Positions 1 to 9,519 are shown, counted from the first letter of the stretch. The stretch is DNA of 64,000 nucleotides from Winogradskyella litoriviva (GCF_013249065.1 NZ_JABRWQ010000006.1:276253-340252), one strand, 5' to 3'. Translations and numbers: made by a program. The notes: generated by a model not told the origin, from the sequence alone.

Positions 1-2
1 TA

Positions 3-782
3 ATAAATTTCTGTGTTTCTAACAACATAACCACTTTTGACCATGCTGATATCTATGGTGCATATTCCACCGAAGCAGATTTTGGAAAGGCATTTAAAGC
101 ATCTGGTTTAAAACGTGAAGATATACAACTGATATCCAAATGTGGAATTCAGCTAGTAAGTGACAATAGGAGCAACACCATTAAACACTATAATTATAGT
201 AAAGATCATATTATTTGGTCTGCTGAAGAATCTTTAAGACATCTCGATACAGAGTATTTAGATTTATTTTTACTCCATAGACCGAGTCCGTTAATGGTTG
301 CTGAAGAAATAGCAGAGGCCATCACTATTTTAAAAAAAGAAGGAAAAATTAGAGACTTTGGTGTTTCTAATTTTACACCATCTCAAATGGATATGATTGG
401 TTTACGTATGGATATTGATGTTAATCAAATTGAGTTTTCTTTAACCCAACATACCGCATTACATAACGGAACCTTAGACTATATGATGACCAATGGTATA
501 AAACCTATGGCTTGGTCTCCTTTAGGCACTGTTTTTAAAGAAGACACTGAACAAACCAGACGCATCCATAAACAACTTGGAGCGTTAGTAGATAAATATA
601 ATGCAACTGAAGACCAATTACTGTTAGCATGGATTATGAAACATCCAGCTGGTTTTAATCCTGTTGTTGGTACAACTACAAAAGAGCGATTAAAACAAGC
701 TGTTGATGCTGCAAAAATTAAACTAGAATTAGAAGATTGGTTTTTAATATTGGTTGCAGCTCAAGGTTGTGAAGTTTCTTAA
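3..782 (+). CDS. Aldo/keto reductase, YdhF-like (5' end outside window)
   Basis: NAD(P)H-dependent oxidoreductase of the aldo/keto reductase superfamily. The reading frame is open from base 3, so the gene starts upstream of the window. The visible part holds the catalytic set: Asp and Tyr in DHADIYG, Lys in SKCG, His in LLHRPSP. GVSNF and WSPLG follow from the C-terminal half of the TIM barrel. The order and wording of these motifs (LLHRPSPLM, then KEGKIRDFGVSNF) resemble E. coli YdhF. Substrate cannot be read from sequence. An SDR gene follows 85 bases downstream on the same strand, so the two may form a small redox operon. Confidence 0.9.
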   Translation: MNFCVSNNITTFDHADIYGAYSTEADFGKAFKASGLKREDIQLISKCGIQLVSDNRSNTIKHYNYSKDHIIWSAEESLRHLDTEYLDLFLLHRPSPLMVAEEIAEAITILKKEGKIRDFGVSNFTPSQMDMIGLRMDIDVNQIEFSLTQHTALHNGTLDYMMTNGIKPMAWSPLGTVFKEDTEQTRRIHKQLGALVDKYNATEDQLLLAWIMKHPAGFNPVVGTTTKERLKQAVDAAKIKLELEDWFLILVAAQGCEVS

Positions 783-845
783 TCAATTTATAAAATGACA
801 GAAAGCTTGTATAAAAAAACTAAGCGTAAAAAATAAAAAAAGATG

Positions 846-859
846 CCTGCCTTCGCAGG
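846..859. repeat. REP-like palindrome CCTGC-cttc-GCAGG
   Basis: Perfect 5-bp inverted repeat with a CTTC loop, 8 bases before the SDR start codon. The same core recurs at 17773-17802 and 23564-23583, so it belongs to a small dispersed palindrome family. Its place between stop and start of adjacent genes fits a REP-like element or a processing or attenuation hairpin; no T-run follows, so it is not a terminator. Confidence 0.6.
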
Positions 860-867
860 AAACAGGT

Positions 868-1620
868 ATGAAAAAAACAGCATTAATAACTGGAGCAACA
901 AGCGGAATTGGCAGAGCAACGACTCATATATTTGCCAAACATGGTATTAATTTAATATTATGTGGTCGTAGACAAGAACGATTAAATAGTGTGCAAAAAG
1001 CGTTGTCTAGAGAAACTGATGTACATACATTAAACTTTGATGTAAGAGATCGGAAGAAAACTTTTGAAGCCATTGCCTCACTACCAAAAGAGTTTCAAAA
1101 CATAGATATTCTAATTAATAACGCAGGTAATGCTCATGGCCTAGACCCAATACAATCCGGAAGTTTAGACGACTGGGATGCTATGATGGATATTAATGTT
1201 AAAGGTTTACTCTATGTAAGCAAAGCCGTAATACCAGGAATGACCGAACGTAAATCTGGACAAATCATAAACATTGGCTCTTCTGCCGGAAAAGAAGTTT
1301 ACCCAAATGGAAACGTTTATTGTGGAAGTAAACATGCGGTTTTAGCTATTACTGAAGGAATGCGAATTGATTTAAACCCATTTGGAATTAAAGTTGGCGC
1401 CATTAATCCTGGTTTGGTAGAAACAGAGTTTTCTAAAGTTAGATTTAAAGGTGATGCTGCCGCAGATAATGTTTATAAAGGCTATAAGGCATTACAACCA
1501 GAAGATGTTGCCGAAGTTATCTATTTTGCTGTATCAAGACCAGCTCATGTAAACATTGCAGATGTATTAATGTTTTGTACAGCTCAGGCTAGTTCTACTA
1601 TTGTGAAAAAGGAATTATAA
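868..1620 (+). CDS. SDR-family NAD(P)-dependent oxidoreductase (YdfG-like)
   Basis: Classical short-chain dehydrogenase/reductase of 250 residues. Rossmann motif TGATSGIG lies at about residues 8-15, NNAG at about 85-88, the catalytic Ser in GSSAG and YCGSK (YxxxK) at about 150, and PG after the active site. The RRQERL stretch after the second strand suggests NADP preference. The overall pattern resembles the YdfG/serine 3-dehydrogenase group, which reduces 3-hydroxy acid or malonic semialdehyde-type substrates; the actual substrate is unknown. The stop codon overlaps the next start (TAATG), implying translational coupling to the HD-domain gene. Confidence 0.9.
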   Translation: MKKTALITGATSGIGRATTHIFAKHGINLILCGRRQERLNSVQKALSRETDVHTLNFDVRDRKKTFEAIASLPKEFQNIDILINNAGNAHGLDPIQSGSLDDWDAMMDINVKGLLYVSKAVIPGMTERKSGQIINIGSSAGKEVYPNGNVYCGSKHAVLAITEGMRIDLNPFGIKVGAINPGLVETEFSKVRFKGDAAADNVYKGYKALQPEDVAEVIYFAVSRPAHVNIADVLMFCTAQASSTIVKKEL

Positions 1621-2243
1621 TGAAATGGCTAAAGTCTAATTGGATTGATTTAGCTATTAATTATGCAGATGATTCTACAATTGAATCCTATTGGGAAACT
1701 ATTAAATCACATTACACGTCTAAAAACAGATATTACCACAACCTTTTGCATCTTAAAAACATGTTTGTTCAATTAGAAAGTTTTAAAACTGAAATTGAAG
1801 ATATGGACAGTTTTAAATTCGCCATTTGGTATCATGATATTATTTACAAAGCAACTAACAAAGATAACGAAGAACAAAGTGCTGATTTTTCTAAAAAAGC
1901 CTTAAAAGCATTAAAATTTGATGATTTAAAGACAAAAAAGGTTCAAAACCTAATCATTTCTACCAAAAAGCACGAGCTTATATTAACTGAAAACAATGAT
2001 AATGCTTATCTTTTGGATTTAGATTTATCTATTTTAGGATCAGATTGGGATACTTACAAAGTATACATTCAAAATATTAGAAAAGAATACAAAATCTATC
2101 CTAACATTTTATACAAACCTGGACGAAAAAAAGTATTAAAACACTTTCTTAGTAGAGATTCGTTGTTTTTTACGAAATGCTTTATAACTAAATTTGAAAA
2201 ACAAGCTAGGAACAATTTAACAAAGGAAATTAAAATGCTTTAA
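1620..2243 (+). CDS. HD-superfamily predicted metal-dependent phosphohydrolase
   Basis: 207-residue cytoplasmic protein. YHNLLHL at about 40-46 and WYHDIIY at about 70-76 match the metal-binding HD-type motifs of the COG4339 predicted phosphohydrolases. The conserved downstream Glu/Ser run (NEEQSADF) also fits. No signal peptide or membrane segment. The start overlaps the SDR stop by one base, so it is cotranslated with it. Substrate unknown; the family is annotated only as predicted hydrolases. Confidence 0.8.
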   Translation: MKWLKSNWIDLAINYADDSTIESYWETIKSHYTSKNRYYHNLLHLKNMFVQLESFKTEIEDMDSFKFAIWYHDIIYKATNKDNEEQSADFSKKALKALKFDDLKTKKVQNLIISTKKHELILTENNDNAYLLDLDLSILGSDWDTYKVYIQNIRKEYKIYPNILYKPGRKKVLKHFLSRDSLFFTKCFITKFEKQARNNLTKEIKML

Positions 2244-2272
2244 ATAAGACTAATGCTTTCCCTTATACTATT

Positions 2273-3406
2273 ATGATTAATAAACGCCTTCTCATAAAGA
2301 ACTTACTTGCTCACAATGATGAGAATAGTTTTTATGATAAAAAGCGAAAAATTGATATTAGTTACAAAGAAGGAAAAGGAAAGTTTTTAAAACACATCTG
2401 CGCACTTTCTAATAGTAACCCTAAAAACAATTCTTATATAGTTATTGGTGTAAAAGACGAAGACAACAAAATTATTGGTGTCGATTTTTTTGATGATAGC
2501 AAAATTCAAAACCTAATTAACGCTTATCTTACCAATCCACCAATTGTACAATACGAAAACATTCCGTTTCCACATTTACCAGATGACAAAGTAATAGGTT
2601 TAGTAACCATTAGACCCAACGACAAAATCACATCATTAAGAAAAAACATTTGGAAATATTATGGAGGCTCAGTCTTTTTTAGAGATGGAAGTATGAGCAT
2701 GCCAAAGGTTTATGATATTGAAATTAAAGATGTAAACTCTAAAATTGTTAAAGCAATAGAAAACCACGCGCAAAACAATATAGAATTAACGTTAGAAGGT
2801 GTTTTTGATTTTATGGACAAACGCAAAGATTACAATCCACAATACAAGGTTTTTAAAGAATACTTTGTATTATGTTGGTCTGGCGCAAAGAAAATAGTTA
2901 AAAACGAAACTTTCTTCTCTAGAGTTGATATAGAAATGATAAACGAACAAGTGCGTTTATTTTATTCTACTTTAGATGAAGTTTCTATTTCTTATTCTGA
3001 AAATTCTTTTAAGATTATAGAATACGTTAGACTTGGATTAAACAAATCTTATAAATATTATAAGCTCGAGGAAAAAACGATTTATTTTGATGATAATGCC
3101 AATTATTCTATAGATGCAAAACTCATTTTTGAACCACCTCAATTTAATAAAAAAGTATTGCATCATATTTACAATGCCAATAATGTCCTCTTAGAAAAGC
3201 TTGAAAAAAAACATGAATTAACACTAAATGAAATTGAAGATTTAAAAAATTTAGCTGCCAGTTATCTCATTTGTTACCTCAACGGATTCAATGAAGCACT
3301 TACAAAATTAGAACGTTCTAAGCCGTACATAAAGGACTACAATACAGAACTCTATAGTTCCTACAAAGAAACTATTAGAGTTTTAAGAAAAGTAAAATAT
3401 AGTTAG
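2273..3406 (+). CDS. AlbA_2 (Schlafen-type) domain protein
   Basis: 377 residues. The N-terminal third (about 30-150) carries the pattern of the AlbA_2/divergent AAA_4 domain: KEGKGKFLKHICALSNS followed by SYIVIGVKDEDNKIIGVDFFDD and the NPPI segment. In other proteins this domain binds nucleic acid and is often called ATP-binding. The remaining 220 residues are rich in Lys, Tyr and Asn and I recognise no domain there. No signal peptide. It lies 29 bases after the HD gene and is probably the last gene of the run, since a hairpin with a T-run follows at 3565. Confidence 0.75.
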   Translation: MINKRLLIKNLLAHNDENSFYDKKRKIDISYKEGKGKFLKHICALSNSNPKNNSYIVIGVKDEDNKIIGVDFFDDSKIQNLINAYLTNPPIVQYENIPFPHLPDDKVIGLVTIRPNDKITSLRKNIWKYYGGSVFFRDGSMSMPKVYDIEIKDVNSKIVKAIENHAQNNIELTLEGVFDFMDKRKDYNPQYKVFKEYFVLCWSGAKKIVKNETFFSRVDIEMINEQVRLFYSTLDEVSISYSENSFKIIEYVRLGLNKSYKYYKLEEKTIYFDDNANYSIDAKLIFEPPQFNKKVLHHIYNANNVLLEKLEKKHELTLNEIEDLKNLAASYLICYLNGFNEALTKLERSKPYIKDYNTELYSSYKETIRVLRKVKYS

Positions 3407-3564
3407 TTCATCGGTATTTTACGAAATTTTAACCTCGTTTTTTGCGTCTTATCGAAGACCATATAAAAACACTACTGATTATACATTTTTTTTAACCATT
3501 CATCAAAAAATTTAAGTACGCATTAAATTATTACCCATATTTGTATTGCTATTAATCAATTATT

Positions 3565-3614
3565 AAACCTTGTTTCTATAAAGCTTAACGCTCTAATTGA
3601 AACAAGGTTTTTTT
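3565..3614 (+). terminator. Rho-independent terminator
   Basis: A 12-bp perfect inverted repeat (AAACCTTGTTTC and its complement) encloses a 22-base loop, followed by T7 on the plus strand. It lies between the convergent AlbA_2 and DUF1501 genes, about 160 bases after the plus-strand stop and 7 bases before the minus-strand stop. It may serve both strands, though the minus-strand T-run is weak. Confidence 0.7.
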
Positions 3615-3620
3615 GTATAA

Positions 3621-4808
3621 CTATATAAAATTCATTGTTTTTTGTTCAGTCGGTATAATGCCTTTTGCAGAAACGTTCATCCAATTAGACAGTATTGTTG
3701 CATAGACTGATCTAAAATCTACACTATATTTTAAATCGCCATTGTTATCTAGATCACTTAAACTGGCGAGATTATTATAAAATCCTGCTTGTTTTAAATC
3801 CTTACCAATTACAAATACATTATTAGCAGACCCATGATCTGTACCATTTGCTGCATTTTGTTTTACACGCCTTCCAAACTCAGAAAACGTTAAAATTAAT
3901 GTATCCTTAAAAGTATCATTTTGTTTTAAATCTTTTACAAAAGCAAAAACACTTTCCGCATATTGCGATAATAATTTTGTTTGTTTGTTATTTTGACCAG
4001 CATGTGTATCAAAACCACTCAAAGACGTATAAAACACCTTTGTGTCTAAACCCGAATTAATAAACTGAGCTACATTTTTAAGCTGTTTAGCAAATCCGTT
4101 GTTAGGATAACTCTCTTGAGATGTTGCTACCTTAGTGTTTTCATAAATATATTTAGCAGAAGACTTCGCTTCTATCATTGTTTGATATAAATATCCTAAG
4201 TTATGCTCACTTAAATGTGTATCATTATAATGATTTATTATATTTTTAAAATAAGGATCTTTTGTTGTTTTATACAGCATTTTATAATCATAAGTAGCAA
4301 TACCATTAAAGTGTTCTCCTTTCATAGCTAAACTAAGTTGTTCATCCATTTCTAGTGCATTGTAAGGTTTTTTACCATGTTGATCTAAAAACCGACCTAA
4401 CCAACCACTTTGTAAATATTCATCTGCTCCACTTGCGGTTTGCCAAATATCCATTGATCTAAAATGTGAGCGCACAGGATTAGGATAACCTACATTATTA
4501 ATAATAGATAATTCACCTTTATCAAACAATGGTCTTAATGGACTTAAACTAGGGTGAAAACCTAAATCATCACTTAGTTTTATAACATTCTTTGTAATGG
4601 CTAATTGTGGTCTTGCTTTAAAATAAAAATCGTTGTTATAAGGTATTATAGTATTTAACCCATCATTTCCACCAGCTAATTGAACAATCACTAATCGCTT
4701 ATAACCCAGTTGTTCTGTAGCTACTGCTTCAAAAGCTTTTATAAAATTAGGAACAAAAAACAAACTGCTCGCTAATGCCGAATTTTTAATAAATTTTCGT
4801 CTATCCAT
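3621..4808 (-). CDS. DUF1501 family exported protein
   Basis: 395 residues. The N-terminus MDRRKFIKNSALASS has the twin-arginine pattern RRxFIK followed by a hydrophobic stretch, suggesting Tat export. The body matches DUF1501 (sulfatase-like fold): QLAGGNDGLNTIIP, HPSLSPLRPLFDKGELSIINNVGYP, HFRSMDIWQTA, SGFDTHAGQ, FSEFGRRVKQN and GTDHGSANNVFVIG. DUF1501 genes are typically paired with DUF1800 genes, as here, 10 bases apart. The biochemical role of the pair is not established. It is the second gene of that operon. Confidence 0.9.
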   Translation of the reverse strand: MDRRKFIKNSALASSLFFVPNFIKAFEAVATEQLGYKRLVIVQLAGGNDGLNTIIPYNNDFYFKARPQLAITKNVIKLSDDLGFHPSLSPLRPLFDKGELSIINNVGYPNPVRSHFRSMDIWQTASGADEYLQSGWLGRFLDQHGKKPYNALEMDEQLSLAMKGEHFNGIATYDYKMLYKTTKDPYFKNIINHYNDTHLSEHNLGYLYQTMIEAKSSAKYIYENTKVATSQESYPNNGFAKQLKNVAQFINSGLDTKVFYTSLSGFDTHAGQNNKQTKLLSQYAESVFAFVKDLKQNDTFKDTLILTFSEFGRRVKQNAANGTDHGSANNVFVIGKDLKQAGFYNNLASLSDLDNNGDLKYSVDFRSVYATILSNWMNVSAKGIIPTEQKTMNFI

Positions 4809-4818
4809 GATTGTTCTG

Positions 4819-6195
4819 TTAACACATTTGATATTCTGGTAAAGACATCAGCTGAATACAATACTCTTGTTTAGAAGATTTATTCAGCGTTTTTAAATAG
4901 TCAGCTGTACCTATATTGGTTCTTCCTTGAAGCATATAATCTTGAAGATTATCAATATCTATTAATTTATAATTTTCAGAAAACCTATTCCAATTTGCCT
5001 TTATTCTAAATGGTAAATTAGATTTGTTCTTTTTTAAATAGGCTTTTTTTAGATCGTCCTTTAAATCTGTCTCTCCATTTTTTAATGAAATCATAGCGTT
5101 ATTTAACATTACGGAAGGCAATTTTAAACGCACCATAATAGTATTGGCATCAATCCAACCTTTATCACCTTTCCAACCTGCTACGTTTGGAGGATCCAAT
5201 AAGGTTTGCCCTAAAATTCTCTGAATCTTTAATATATCTTTCTCTCTTTCAAATTCAACAGGTACGGTTTTAACCATTCCTATTAAATACTCAATTGGTG
5301 ATTTTATTTTTGCACCTATATTTATTTCATCATAAAACCAATCTGACATAAATACAAAGCGCATTAAATTTTCGATATTATAATCTTTATAAAACACCTC
5401 AGCCATAGCATCAATGTGTTTTTTATTGGGTTTAGGATTTACAAAATAACGGTAAATCTTATCTGAAATATAGCTAGCGCACTGTTTGTTTTCGAGAATA
5501 ATGTCTATAATATCATCTCCTGTAAAATTGCCTGATTTACCAAAAAATGTTTTTATACCATGATCGTGTTGTTTTATTCTAAACCTAAAATTACCGTCAA
5601 AATCATGATTATAACCTGTAAAAGCTCTAGCGCTTTCCTTTATGTCCTGTTCAGAATATTGCCCTTCTCCTAGGGTAAACAACTCCATTAACTCACGAGC
5701 AAAGTTCTCATTGGGTTGATTTTTTCTATTTTGTTTACCATTTAAATATTTAAGCATTGCTGCTTCCTTTGATATGGTTTTTACAAAAGTTCTAAAATCA
5801 CCCAAAGCATGGACTCTTAATGTATTAACATATTTTTGCGCAAAGACAACGTGATTATCCTTACAAACAAAATGATTAGCCCAAAACAGCGTCATTTTTT
5901 CTCTTAATAGTTGTTTAGACTCTATTAATTGAAGTATCCATGCATAGTTTAAATCTGCTAGTTTTTTTCTGCTTTTTACTCTTAATTCTTGAGCAAATTT
6001 GGGATTGTTTTTTAACGTCTTTAGTGAGACACCATCCATAAAAGACAAGTCAATTTTAATAGGCGAAATAGGGTAAGAATTTATAAAAAGTGCATCAACT
6101 AATTGCTTCTTGTTTTTGGGCAATGATTTGTTTTCGGCCGGATTAAGTCCAAAACTAGCTCGCCAATACAAATGTTGTAATTCTTGCTGTGTCAT
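4819..6195 (-). CDS. DUF1800 family protein
   Basis: 458 residues. Diagnostic blocks of DUF1800 are present: LYWRASFGLNPAE at the N-terminus, MTLFWANHFV, NENFARELMELFTLGEGQYSEQDIKESARAFTGY and DPPNVAGWKG near the C-terminus. No clear signal peptide at the chosen ATG; partner DUF1501 carries the Tat-like signal. First gene of the DUF1800-DUF1501 pair. Function unknown in the family. Confidence 0.9.
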   Translation of the reverse strand: MTQQELQHLYWRASFGLNPAENKSLPKNKKQLVDALFINSYPISPIKIDLSFMDGVSLKTLKNNPKFAQELRVKSRKKLADLNYAWILQLIESKQLLREKMTLFWANHFVCKDNHVVFAQKYVNTLRVHALGDFRTFVKTISKEAAMLKYLNGKQNRKNQPNENFARELMELFTLGEGQYSEQDIKESARAFTGYNHDFDGNFRFRIKQHDHGIKTFFGKSGNFTGDDIIDIILENKQCASYISDKIYRYFVNPKPNKKHIDAMAEVFYKDYNIENLMRFVFMSDWFYDEINIGAKIKSPIEYLIGMVKTVPVEFEREKDILKIQRILGQTLLDPPNVAGWKGDKGWIDANTIMVRLKLPSVMLNNAMISLKNGETDLKDDLKKAYLKKNKSNLPFRIKANWNRFSENYKLIDIDNLQDYMLQGRTNIGTADYLKTLNKSSKQEYCIQLMSLPEYQMC

Positions 6196-6238
6196 GTTAT
6201 TTTGACTTAAAAATTAGAGAATAGTTTAAAACACAAAA

Positions 6239-6269
6239 AAAACCGCTTTAAATTAAAACGGTTTTTTTT
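6239..6269 (-). terminator. Rho-independent terminator (bidirectional shape)
   Basis: AAAACCG and CGGTTTT form a stem around a 13-base AT loop, with T-runs on both strands. It sits 20 bases after the minus-strand stop of the HhH/coiled-coil gene and about 45 bases upstream of the DUF1800 start, so it ends the OmpA operon. Confidence 0.8.
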
Positions 6270-6289
6270 ATTAAATATTTTAGATATGA

Positions 6290-6871
6290 TTACTTACCAC
6301 CATCTAATTCATCTTGCCATTTTGATAGTTCTTCCCATTTGCCTTCGTAAGCAAGCTTTGCTTGTTTTGGCCAAGTTCCTGGTTTGTGCACTCTATAACG
6401 TTCTCCTCCACTATCTAAAACAGATTGACATTTTTCAACAGTACATTCCGATAATGCTTTCCAAGTTTTTACGTCGTGGTTATGGAACAATTCTTTAATT
6501 TTTGGCCCTATTCCTTCAACAACAGTTAAATCATCTTGCTTAATTTTCTTTCCAAAAACGGCCTTAGCTGCATCTGCATTAAACGGAATTAAAGCAGCAG
6601 CAGGAGCTGCAAAAGATGACGCTATATTAGCACTTTCTAGTTTTGCAGATTTTAAATCTGCCTCTAATAGAGAAGCAGCATTTTTAGATGCACTTAAGTC
6701 TGATTCTAATTGTAATCTCGCTTTTCTGCAAGCGGCTAAATCTGCTTCAAGTTTAGCTACTCTTTCTTCGCAATCATCATTATTTCCTCCTCCTAGAAGT
6801 TTTCCAAGTAAATAGCCAAGTAATGCACAAATTGCACCTACAAGTAATGGGATTAATATACACCAATTCAT
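6290..6871 (-). CDS. Membrane-anchored coiled-coil protein with HhH-like C-terminal domain
   Basis: 193 residues. A glycine-rich membrane segment (about 5-28, ending LLGKLLGGG) is followed by a charged heptad-like coiled coil (about 33-80). The C-terminal domain has LTVVEGIGPKIKELF, a helix-hairpin-helix-like motif found in DUF4332-type modules, then a W-rich tail (TWPKQAKLAYEGKWEELSKW). The HhH-like region could bind nucleic acid or protein; I cannot decide. It lies 20 bases after the OmpA-domain gene and shares its terminator, so they likely act together at the envelope. Confidence 0.65.
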   Translation of the reverse strand: MNWCILIPLLVGAICALLGYLLGKLLGGGNNDDCEERVAKLEADLAACRKARLQLESDLSASKNAASLLEADLKSAKLESANIASSFAAPAAALIPFNADAAKAVFGKKIKQDDLTVVEGIGPKIKELFHNHDVKTWKALSECTVEKCQSVLDSGGERYRVHKPGTWPKQAKLAYEGKWEELSKWQDELDGGK

Positions 6872-6891
6872 AATTTATAGTATTTTTTTAG

Positions 6892-7821
6892 TTAGTTAAT
6901 TGTTATAACGGTTCGTCTATTTTTAGCCTGACCTTCTTTAGTATTATTATCTGCAATAGGGTCATTTGGTCCTTTTGAAGAAGCTTCTATATTAGTTTCT
7001 AGAATTCCGTTTCTTACCAAATAATCTTTAGCAAAATCGGCACGTTCTTGACCAAGACGCATGTTTGTAGTAACACTACCTGAATTATCAGTGTGGCCTA
7101 CAACTTGTATTTTTACCCCAAGCTTATCTACACAACGCGAGATGTTTGCAATTTTAGTACGTTGATCTTTCGTTAAATTAATTTGTGCTTGCCCTGTATT
7201 AAAGTATAACACAATTGGGTTTTTTCTAATATCATCACAAACAGCAACCAAGGTTTCGTCTACGGCACCTTCTTCAGATGTTAACATTCCAAATTCTAAT
7301 GGCCCAAATAATGTACCAGAATCGTCTGGGTTAATATCATCATTTAATTGCCCTTTAGTATTTATTTGCTTAGCAGGTATTCCTTGAGATACTAAATAGT
7401 TTTTTACGCTATTTGCTCTTGCTAATCCAAGACTTGGAAAAGCAGAATTATTAGTTTCATCACTCTTATAATAGCCTGTGATATCTACCGTTTTTAAAGG
7501 ATTGGCTAAAAGGTAGTCTTTCAATTTAGTAACGCCTTCTGTTACTTTTGGAGAAATAGTATCTAATATTGAAAAATTAGAAGTCTTAAAATTAAAGTTA
7601 TCATTAATTTTAATATTGAAATCACCTGTGTCATCAGTAAGACTAAAGCCATTTCTTGTTACTTGATTAACTTTAGGTTCTGCTACAATAGTATTAGTTT
7701 CTTCAGTAGTAACCTCATCTTCTGGACAACAATAGCAGTCGTCACAAAGATAACAATACAACAAAGTTCCAATAATGATTGTAAGCAAAATACCTAGAAG
7801 GTAAGATGTTTTTTTACTCAT
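6892..7821 (-). CDS. OmpA-family cell-envelope protein with two OmpA-like regions
   Basis: 309 residues. N-terminal membrane segment SYLLGILLTIIIGTLLYCYL, then a Cys/Asp/Glu-rich stretch (CDDCYCCPEDE). The last 110 residues form a typical OmpA peptidoglycan-binding domain: VVGHTDNSGSVTTNMRLGQERADF, then KNRRTVI. A second, weaker OmpA-like unit lies at about 100-165 (VDITGYYKSDET, LGLARANSVKNYLVSQGI). In this family the domain contacts diaminopimelate of peptidoglycan. The N-terminal anchor with five Cys close together is unusual. First gene of the two-gene operon with the HhH-like protein. Confidence 0.85.
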   Translation of the reverse strand: MSKKTSYLLGILLTIIIGTLLYCYLCDDCYCCPEDEVTTEETNTIVAEPKVNQVTRNGFSLTDDTGDFNIKINDNFNFKTSNFSILDTISPKVTEGVTKLKDYLLANPLKTVDITGYYKSDETNNSAFPSLGLARANSVKNYLVSQGIPAKQINTKGQLNDDINPDDSGTLFGPLEFGMLTSEEGAVDETLVAVCDDIRKNPIVLYFNTGQAQINLTKDQRTKIANISRCVDKLGVKIQVVGHTDNSGSVTTNMRLGQERADFAKDYLVRNGILETNIEASSKGPNDPIADNNTKEGQAKNRRTVITIN

Positions 7822-8038
7822 TAGTTAGTGTGTTTTTAGTTAATTGACTGTCAATATATTAAAAATTTTAACATTTTTAGCCATTTATATGAAACACAAT
7901 TCCTAAATAGGTCACTTTAATGAATATTTTAATCTATAAATCGAGACACTAAATCTCATTTTTCTAGTATAAACTAATATCCTTTAATAAGATTTCAACT
8001 TCCACTCTAAATCTTTAATTTTATTCTAGTAACTTGTT

Positions 8039-8740
8039 TCAAAATCTAGAAATGACATCTGTTTTACCTATTGACAAACTAATACCAACACCAATTGTAT
8101 GATAAGTCCCTTTTCTAAAAAAACCCTCTAACGCTTCTGGAACATCAATATTAGTTTTAGTTACTCTGTAATAGTAATCAATATACAAAGCTGTATTTGG
8201 TGTAACATCATAACTAACGTAAAAGCCATAAGTCCTTAAATTTCCTGAATCATATTGTTGATTCTCTACAACATTTAAAAACCCACTATTAGTTGTTTTA
8301 GACTCACCCATAAACGATGCACTTACGCCTAATCTAAAATTATCTATCGGTAAAAATTCATAACCAACTATAAAATTATCACTTAATATTCTGGCTTCTG
8401 TATAATTACCTACTAAGGTCTGGTCTTCAACATTAAATCGGCTAGAAGTTAAATTATACTCTACAAAAAATTGCTTATAAATATAAGCTTTGAGCCTTAT
8501 ATCAAAACCATATTTTCCTTCATATGCTTTACCTATAAAGTTATCTCCTGTTGGTATTGGGTTATGAAACCCTAACGAAAATACAAAAAGCTTTTGGCGA
8601 AGATTTACAACTTTTTCATCGTTTTGCTCCGTAGTTCCTTTTTTAATATTTTCTTCCTTATTCTCTTGAGCATTAGAAGTAAAACCACAAATCAAAAATA
8701 AAATAATGAAGCATTTTTTAATAACTAAACTCAAACACAT
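8039..8740 (-). CDS. Outer-membrane beta-barrel-like protein
   Basis: 233 residues. Signal peptide about 1-24 ending TSNAQE. The mature part is a run of alternating aromatic and polar strands (FSLGFHNPIPTGDNF, GFDIRLKAYIYKQFFVEYNLTSS, TALYIDYYYRVTKTNID, GTYHTIGVGISLSIG), as in small Bacteroidota OMP_b-brl proteins. The start overlaps the upstream lipoprotein gene by 23 bases, so the two are coupled. An internal TTG three codons on would shorten the overlap and keep the signal peptide. Function unknown. Confidence 0.75.
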   Translation of the reverse strand: MCLSLVIKKCFIILFLICGFTSNAQENKEENIKKGTTEQNDEKVVNLRQKLFVFSLGFHNPIPTGDNFIGKAYEGKYGFDIRLKAYIYKQFFVEYNLTSSRFNVEDQTLVGNYTEARILSDNFIVGYEFLPIDNFRLGVSASFMGESKTTNSGFLNVVENQQYDSGNLRTYGFYVSYDVTPNTALYIDYYYRVTKTNIDVPEALEGFFRKGTYHTIGVGISLSIGKTDVISRF

Positions 8741-9419
8741 AATCTTCTTGATTTACAGTAAATATTTCTATGTGGTTGGGCTCGTCATTTATTCTTGACG
8801 TAAATTGAACAACAGAACCAAGTGGCACTTTAAAATCGCCCGTTTCACCTGTATCATTAGCATCTAAATGCCCTATAAATTGCTGATCTACTTCACATAA
8901 ACTTTGATTTACATTTAGGGTTTCTTCATCATATACCTCAACACAATAGTTTGCTATATATTTAAAATTATAGTATAATGTATTTTCTTCACTGCTTGTC
9001 TTTGTGATATTGAAAGTAATATTAGAAAGCTTACTTAATGTTATTGTAGGAACCGAAAAAACCAAATCTGAAGGCACATACTCTAGCGTATTAGTTTGAT
9101 AAACATAGAGTGAATATTCTTCTGTTGCTTTCACCTCTACTGTAAATTCATCATCTCTAGCAAGAACTGAAGTCACAGAAAAATTACCTTGAGTATCACT
9201 AAAATTATGACCTAACATTTTTTTATCTAATTCTGAAGGTGTGGGCAATCCTCCTCCTTTATTGGCGTAAACTAAGATTTCAGCATTTGCTATAGGAGTT
9301 CCGTCATTATCTAATACCTTACCATTTACCAAAACTCTAATATCACTTTCTAGTACTAATGGATCACAACCGAATATTAAAATAAAGAAGCAAAGCCAAA
9401 ATATTTTTTGAATTTTCAT
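8718..9419 (-). CDS. Lipoprotein with carboxypeptidase-regulatory-like (Ig-type) domain
   Basis: 233 residues. Lipobox IFGC at residues 15-18 after a hydrophobic N-terminus. Residues about 27-110 resemble a CarboxypepD_reg domain: VNGKVLDNDGTPIANAEILVYA, then DTQGNFSVTSVL. The C-terminal half looks beta-rich and I do not recognise it. It overlaps the downstream barrel gene. The pair probably makes an outer-membrane lipoprotein and barrel that work together, but no function can be assigned. Confidence 0.75.
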   Translation of the reverse strand: MKIQKIFWLCFFILIFGCDPLVLESDIRVLVNGKVLDNDGTPIANAEILVYANKGGGLPTPSELDKKMLGHNFSDTQGNFSVTSVLARDDEFTVEVKATEEYSLYVYQTNTLEYVPSDLVFSVPTITLSKLSNITFNITKTSSEENTLYYNFKYIANYCVEVYDEETLNVNQSLCEVDQQFIGHLDANDTGETGDFKVPLGSVVQFTSRINDEPNHIEIFTVNQEDYVFEFSY

Positions 9420-9483
9420 GATTTTGATTTATTACTACACTAATTAAGATGATAAAAGTAAGAAAAGGTTGCGTCTAAAATTA

Positions 9484-9515
9484 AAATAAAAAAGCCGCTT
9501 CTTTTGAAACGGCTT
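9484..9515 (-). terminator. Rho-independent terminator
   Basis: AAGCCG and CGGCTT form the stem (with TTC/GAA pairing further in), followed on the minus strand by a T-rich run. It begins 5 bases after the stop of the 181-residue exported protein, ending the aldehyde dehydrogenase operon. Confidence 0.75.
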
Positions 9516-9519
9516 ATAA

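Noticed and set aside
3420..3620. Possible small RNA ending at the 3565 hairpin
   Set aside because: An ATATTTG resembling a -7 box lies near 3539, but the -33 box is missing and the hairpin is adequately explained as a terminator between convergent genes.
6286..6498. Plus-strand 70-residue frame
   Set aside because: Antisense to the HhH/coiled-coil gene, which has a membrane anchor, domain structure and a terminator.
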